In this document: in pieces, positions 60,774-64,000 of the stretch | Position numbering within the stretch: position 1 is the first letter of the stretch | How the letters are laid out: every line of letters starts with the position of its first letter | Assembly: GCF_002258785.1 (NCBI RefSeq) | Contig: NZ_NOYI01000012.1 | Span: forward strand, 310,001 to 374,000 | Direction: 5' to 3' | From: Rhodococcus sp. 06-235-1A | Lineage (GTDB): Bacteria > Actinomycetota > Actinomycetes > Mycobacteriales > Mycobacteriaceae | Length of the DNA stretch: 64,000 nt | Position numbers and translations under genes: made by a program | The notes under the pieces: model-generated | The model's database searches: none | Seen by the model: the letters and a program-made list of their open reading frames with translations, nothing else | Told to the model about the DNA's origin: nothing

Positions 60774-61723
60774 GCCGTTGCCTCTCGTGGCGGAAGGTTT
60801 AGCCGTGCGCGGACGCTATCTTTGCTGCTGCGGATTTCTGCTGCTTTCGTCCCGGCATTGCCTAGACCGTGTGTCTGATCGGTTGCGCGGGTTCTGGTTT
60901 GGTTCATGAACTTTTGGACGAAGCTCGGGATTTGAGAGTGGGCGCAGACCGGGGATTCGTCCCAGAGCTTGATGCCACCCCAGACGTCGTCCGGGGTGAC
61001 CCCGTCGGTAAGCAGCCTCCCGACGATCGATGTCATCGACGCCCGCCGTTCGGCGATCAACCCTTTCGGGCACATGTGCTTGATGTAGGACACGACGATC
61101 TGGTCGGCGTCGGTCCTCAGGCTTACGACCGCAGTTGAGCGGGGAGCTACAACAGCTATTCGTCCCCCGCTCGTCCGTTCGTCGCCTCCATTCGAACCGG
61201 GCTCCTTTGAGTCGGCCTGTCCCCTGTCCGGTACCAGTTCGCCTGTTGCGGCGGTGGTCTCGTGTGGGGGCGAGGGGGGACCTGCTCCCTTGTTCCCTTG
61301 CTCCCTAGTTCCCTCGTTCCCTAGCTCCGGGCACTGAGGACTCACTGAGGATTCACTGATGGGTTCGTGAATCGTGGAGTCTGGATCGTCCGGCCTGGGG
61401 TTTCTACCTTTTGTTGGGCGATTTATCTTCTGGTGCGCACTCCAGTTGGTGATGAACAGGTATCGGCGCCCCCTGACGATGTATCGAGTGATCATTCCTC
61501 TCGCATGAAGACTCAGCAGCGCGTCGTGAATCCTCACTGACGATTCAGTGAGGTCGTCCGTGAGCGGGAATAGGTCTGCCCGGATGAGCCGTTCGTCGTC
61601 ACGGCCAACCCCTGAATCATCGACGTAGGACCACAGTCCGATGAAAATTAGGCGACTGTGCCAATCCAACGCGTCGACGTCCTCCGAGCGCCAGAACTCT
61701 GGTTTGATGCTTCGGATTCTCAT
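60770..61723 (-). CDS. Phage-type replication initiation protein (winged-helix N-terminus)
   Basis: 317 aa. MRIRSIKPEFWRSEDVD...SRLIFIGLWSYVDDSGVGRDD is the typical start of actinophage helix-turn-helix replication proteins, followed by RRYLFITNWSAHQKINRPTKG. A low-complexity linker (about 125-200) precedes a C-terminal segment with ADQIVVSYIKHMCPKG. The linker contains iteron-like repeats, as in lambda O. ATG at 61723 overlaps the upstream gene stop. Confidence 0.75.
   Translation of the reverse strand: MRIRSIKPEFWRSEDVDALDWHSRLIFIGLWSYVDDSGVGRDDERLIRADLFPLTDDLTESSVRIHDALLSLHARGMITRYIVRGRRYLFITNWSAHQKINRPTKGRNPRPDDPDSTIHEPISESSVSPQCPELGNEGTREQGNKGAGPPSPPHETTAATGELVPDRGQADSKEPGSNGGDERTSGGRIAVVAPRSTAVVSLRTDADQIVVSYIKHMCPKGLIAERRASMTSIVGRLLTDGVTPDDVWGGIKLWDESPVCAHSQIPSFVQKFMNQTRTRATDQTHGLGNAGTKAAEIRSSKDSVRARLNLPPREATA
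61284..61364. repeat. Iteron-like direct repeats inside the replication gene
   Basis: Five and a half 8-base units (GCTCCCTT, GTTCCCTT, GCTCCCTA, GTTCCCTC, GTTCCCTA, GCTCC) at 61284-61328 are followed by three 11-base units beginning CACTGA at 61332-61364. An 8-base period is out of step with codons, so the repeats are not explained by the protein alone. They are candidates for the replication origin. Confidence 0.65.
61532..61553. repeat. CCTCACTGA inverted repeat in the replication gene
   Basis: CCTCACTGA and TCAGTGAGG (9-bp arms, 4-base loop) share the CACTGA core with the direct repeats at 61332, strengthening the origin reading. Confidence 0.55.
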
Positions 61724-62067
61724 CGGACCCTGTTCGAGCGGTCTGCCGCGCCTAGGTCGATGCGCCTGGCGCGCCACACACGGCAGACGCCGCGGGACCG
61801 TGAGGGCCGGGGAGACTCTTGGAAACCTGCGTATTCGATCAAGCCGTTGCGGTGTGCCTGCGCAAATACGAGGCCCCACCAACGAGGGTTCGGTGGGTCG
61901 GCGAGCCCGTACTCATCGGACAGTGTCCAGGCGGTGAATCGGGCCTTTTCCCTTGCTGCCTGGCCGATGGCCGCGAGCGCGGTGTACGTCCAGCGCTTCT
62001 TCAGGGAGTCCGCTGCTGGCATGTCCGATAGGGGAGCTTGCCGCAGTGTCGGTGCGCGTCTTATCAT
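61720..62067 (-). CDS. Hypothetical phage protein upstream of replication gene
   Basis: 115 aa: KARFTAWTLSDEYGLADPPNPRWWGLVFAQAHRNGLIEYAGF reads like small actinophage proteins with a winged-helix look, with a basic C-terminal tail. GAGGA seven bases before the ATG supports the start. It overlaps the replication gene by four bases. About 217 bases separate it from the next gene. Confidence 0.65.
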   Translation of the reverse strand: MIRRAPTLRQAPLSDMPAADSLKKRWTYTALAAIGQAAREKARFTAWTLSDEYGLADPPNPRWWGLVFAQAHRNGLIEYAGFQESPRPSRSRGVCRVWRARRIDLGAADRSNRVR

Positions 62068-62284
62068 GAAGTTGTCCTCTGGATTTGAGGGTGTTTTGAG
62101 CGAGCTGAGGTTTCAGTTCGCCGGGTGGTTCGGTCGTTCCTTCTGGGGTCGCCCTGTGGGTGTCGGATTTGTTGGTGAAGTGGATTTACGCGTCCGGTGT
62201 GCCAGCACCGGAACTACCGCGGAGCCACTTGAGTGGGTGAAGGGTCAGCCGCTCGGCGTTTCGACGCTGAGCGGCACCACCCGA

Positions 62285-62506
62285 TCAAAGCTTCTCTCGG
62301 ACAATTATTTTCATTCCGAACCGCCTCCTCGCCACGCCACAGCGGCTGTCTGATCTTGTCGCGTCGTCACCAGCACGACGTCCGACACGAGTTCCTTGAA
62401 CAACGCGTCCCGGCAAGATCAAGACCGTATCCAGCACGGCAGTTACGACGTTGCCCATCGCGTCGGTCTGCACTTTTGGCCAATCGAGATCGGTGGATTG
62501 GTACAT
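62285..62506 (-). CDS. Small hypothetical protein next to excisionase
   Basis: 73 aa from an ATG at 62506: YQSTDLDWPKVQTDAMGNVVTAVLDTVLIL, then an Arg-rich tail. The ribosome site is weak (GAGA). Position between excisionase and replication genes is usual for small actinophage proteins. Confidence 0.4.
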   Translation of the reverse strand: MYQSTDLDWPKVQTDAMGNVVTAVLDTVLILPGRVVQGTRVGRRAGDDATRSDSRCGVARRRFGMKIIVREKL

Positions 62507-62516
62507 GATTCTCAGT

Positions 62517-62735
62517 TCACGCGACCCTCGTGGGCTTCTGGTCGGTTCTTGCAATCTTGTTGTTGTCCAGCCAGTCCCAGACGTCTTGGGGATCGTAGAG
62601 CACTCGCGAACCTGTCTTGATAAAACGTGGGCCGGTTCCCTTGAACCGTTCCTGCGCTGCGGCCGCCTCCGTTATTCCGCGCCACGCCGCGTACTCCTTG
62701 CAGCCCCACGGGCGAGGTCGATCGAACGAACTCAT
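62517..62735 (-). CDS. Excisionase / AlpA-like helix-turn-helix protein
   Basis: 72 aa MerR-type winged helix. AAWRGITEAAAAQERFKGTGPRFIKTGSRVLYDPQDVWDWLDNN is the classic HTH-17 pattern used by excisionases. GAGGGG precedes the ATG. It is divergent from the repressor; the pair probably forms the lysogeny/excision switch. Confidence 0.8.
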   Translation of the reverse strand: MSSFDRPRPWGCKEYAAWRGITEAAAAQERFKGTGPRFIKTGSRVLYDPQDVWDWLDNNKIARTDQKPTRVA

Positions 62736-62750
62736 CGGAGCCCCTCTTTT

Positions 62751-62776
62751 TCATTCCTGGCGTATTCCAGGAATGA
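62751..62776. promoter_or_regulatory. Inverted-repeat operator between excisionase and repressor
   Basis: TCATTCCTGG and CCAGGAATGA (10-bp perfect arms) with a 6-base spacer between the divergent xis and repressor genes. A partial half-site CCAGGTATGG lies at 62823-62832 next to the repressor start. Confidence 0.8.
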
Positions 62777-62839
62777 AAGTAGTTCAGCACGTCTCTCCGG
62801 GTCTTGTCAAGCCTCAGATTTTCCAGGTATGGTTCCGCA

Positions 62840-63499
62840 GTGGAAGCACAGAAGCTAGCTGTAGCGGTCGGCCGTAACGCACGACGGATTCGTAATAGCG
62901 TGGGCGCGAAGGGCGACGCGGTCGCAAAAGCCGCGCAGCTCTACGGACTTCAGTGGACAGACTCCCGGGTCAGTGAACTCGAGAGCGGCCGAGTGTCACC
63001 GACAATCCCCACTCTGATCGTGCTTGCGCTAGCCCTGACGAAGGTGACCGGGTCGCACATAGGCATCGGCGACCTACTCGGGACGGAAGAGAAGGTGCTC
63101 ATTACCGAGACCTTGGCATTCTCTGGTCATGCACTCGCCTCCCTTGTCGAAGGCACAGAGTTTGACGCACTGAACCCAGCCGAAGTGTGGTTAGAGACAA
63201 GCAAACTCGACGAAGTCGGCCGCGCAATTGATTCTCAACGCCACTTACCGCCCGGAGTATCACTTGAGGACCTTGACGACGCATACAACCGTCGAACTGC
63301 GGCCGACGAGCGGGCGGCGAAGGACATGGACCTCGGAGACGTCCTTCTCGCGATCTGGTCGCTGAAGACCTGGGGCCGAACGTTCTCCGAAGAACGCGAT
63401 CAACGAGCTGGACCTGATGCGAACGCCCAGAAGCGCGGCCAGATAGCCCGAACGCTGAAAAACGAACTGAGAGAATCGATTACGAGTGGCGACGATTGA
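62840..63499 (+). CDS. XRE-family repressor of the element
   Basis: 219 aa. Helix-turn-helix region: VGRNARRIRNSVGAKGDAVAKAAQLYGLQWTDSRVSELESGRVSPTIPTLIVLALAL at about 10-70. The C-terminal domain has no LexA-type peptidase motif, so induction may not use RecA cleavage. GTG at 62840; a longer frame from 62804 is possible. Its stop overlaps the integrase start by 14 bases. Confidence 0.8.
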   Translation: MEAQKLAVAVGRNARRIRNSVGAKGDAVAKAAQLYGLQWTDSRVSELESGRVSPTIPTLIVLALALTKVTGSHIGIGDLLGTEEKVLITETLAFSGHALASLVEGTEFDALNPAEVWLETSKLDEVGRAIDSQRHLPPGVSLEDLDDAYNRRTAADERAAKDMDLGDVLLAIWSLKTWGRTFSEERDQRAGPDANAQKRGQIARTLKNELRESITSGDD

Positions 63500-64000
63500 G
63501 CCCTACTCCACCCAGGCCGGCAAGAGGTATCGCGTCCGCTATAGGACACCTGATCATCGCCAAACCACCAAACGTGGGTTTCGAACAAAGCGGGATGCTG
63601 AAGCGTTCGCAAACACAGTGGAGGTGCAGAAGCTCTCCGGGGACTACGTCGCTCCAACCCTGGGGCGAATACCGGTGGGCGACCTCGCGCCAGACTGGCT
63701 GCTGCGCAAACAGTCCGATGTCGCGCCGTCGAACTATCGAACGCTCGAGTCGGCTTGGCGGACCCACGTTAGTCCGATGTGGGGAACGGCCCGGATAGCG
63801 GAGATCGAACCTGCCAGCGTCGAGCGATGGATAGCCGACATGACGCGGAGAGGATGCAGCCCGACAACCGTCATCCGGGCCTACGGGGTGCTTGCCGGGA
63901 TCCTCGACGACGCCGTGAAGTCGCGCCGGCTGGCGAAGAATCCCTCTCGCGGTGTCGAGAACTTGCCGCGCAAGACTGCGAAGCGTCACGTGTATCTGTC
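63486..64000 (+). CDS. int: Tyrosine recombinase (integrase), N-terminal part (3' end outside window)
   Basis: At least 171 residues visible. The N-terminal arm-type domain (KRYRVRYRTPDHRQTTKRGFRTKRDAEAF) is followed by the SAM-like core-binding domain (RTHVSPMWGTARIAEIEPASVERWIADM...VLAGILDDAVKSRRLAKNP). The catalytic R-H-R-Y domain would lie past base 64000. It overlaps the repressor stop by 14 bases, so the two are co-expressed. The tRNA-linked insertion fits its family. Confidence 0.88.
   Translation, partial: MATIEPYSTQAGKRYRVRYRTPDHRQTTKRGFRTKRDAEAFANTVEVQKLSGDYVAPTLGRIPVGDLAPDWLLRKQSDVAPSNYRTLESAWRTHVSPMWGTARIAEIEPASVERWIADMTRRGCSPTTVIRAYGVLAGILDDAVKSRRLAKNPSRGVENLPRKTAKRHVYL

Larger units (their letters stand above)
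52271..64000. mobile_element. Integrative element / phage satellite-like island (right end outside window)
   Basis: Bounded on the left by the tRNA 3' fragment and on the right by an integrase that continues beyond the window. It contains a repressor/excisionase switch, a coupled replication gene chain and cargo genes. No terminase, portal, capsid or tail gene is visible in the 11.7 kb, so it is more like a phage satellite, integrative plasmid or degenerate prophage than a full phage. Confidence 0.75.

Overview
The window is high-GC DNA with GTG and TTG starts and many 4-bp stop/start overlaps. It carries mycothiol-era actinobacterial families: a mycothiol-dependent nitroreductase homologue, Arr rifampin ADP-ribosyltransferase, MMPL transporter, WXG100/Esx proteins and a BlaI/M56 pair. 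This points to a Mycobacteriales chromosome, most like Rhodococcus or a close relative. All calls come from reading translations and motifs; no database search was run.

Region by region. 0-4 kb: end of kdpD and kdpE, then two divergent LysA-like proteins with degraded active-site motifs. 4-10.5 kb: redox and detoxification genes (DsbA-type nitroreductase, DHFR-like reductase, hydrolase, arr, methyltransferase, flavoprotein disulfide reductase), a CDP-alcohol phosphatidyltransferase and a TVP38 protein. 10.6-14.5 kb: a four-gene YnjBCD-like ABC importer. 14.9-19.8 kb: a minus-strand cluster of an ECF sigma factor, an unknown 211-aa protein, a 1053-aa CHAT protease and a small secreted cysteine protein; this is the strongest candidate for an uncharacterised system in the core DNA. 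20-22.4 kb: YbaK-type protein, a 2OG-Fe(II) oxygenase with a perfect palindrome at its promoter, and a PASTA lipoprotein. 23-25.5 kb: GluQRS and a YhhQ-type queuosine-precursor transporter, which together with Tgt at 38.5 kb suggest queuine salvage. 25.5-28.4 kb: tryptophan-to-anthranilate genes (TDO, kynureninase) with a PaaX-type regulator. 28.5-31 kb: BlaI/M56 pair, VIT1 and DUF2231 membrane proteins. 31-38.5 kb: a one-module NRPS (C-A-T-C), a 45-aa coupled small ORF, an MFS exporter and a MarR regulator, with candidate operators. 38.5-47.1 kb: Tgt, a heterodimeric ABC exporter with one degenerate ATP site, an MMPL transporter with its TetR regulator and a double operator, and an Rrf2 regulator with a palindrome on its own start region. 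47-52 kb: SOUL protein, fatty-acid hydroxylase, YceI, PHP hydrolase, a Tat lipoprotein hydrolase and a small lipoprotein.

From about 52.27 kb to the right edge lies an integrative element. Its left junction is the 3' end of a serine-type tRNA gene that still has its intrinsic terminator. Its right side has a tyrosine integrase (cut by the window end), a repressor with a 10-bp inverted-repeat operator, an excisionase and a leftward chain of coupled replication genes; the replication gene contains iteron-like repeats. No capsid, portal, terminase or tail genes are visible, so it looks like a phage satellite or defective prophage rather than a full phage. Its left half carries cargo: a nucleotidyltransferase-like two-gene unit, an HNH endonuclease related to type IV restriction enzymes, a coiled-coil membrane protein and a WXG100 pair whose second member is truncated.
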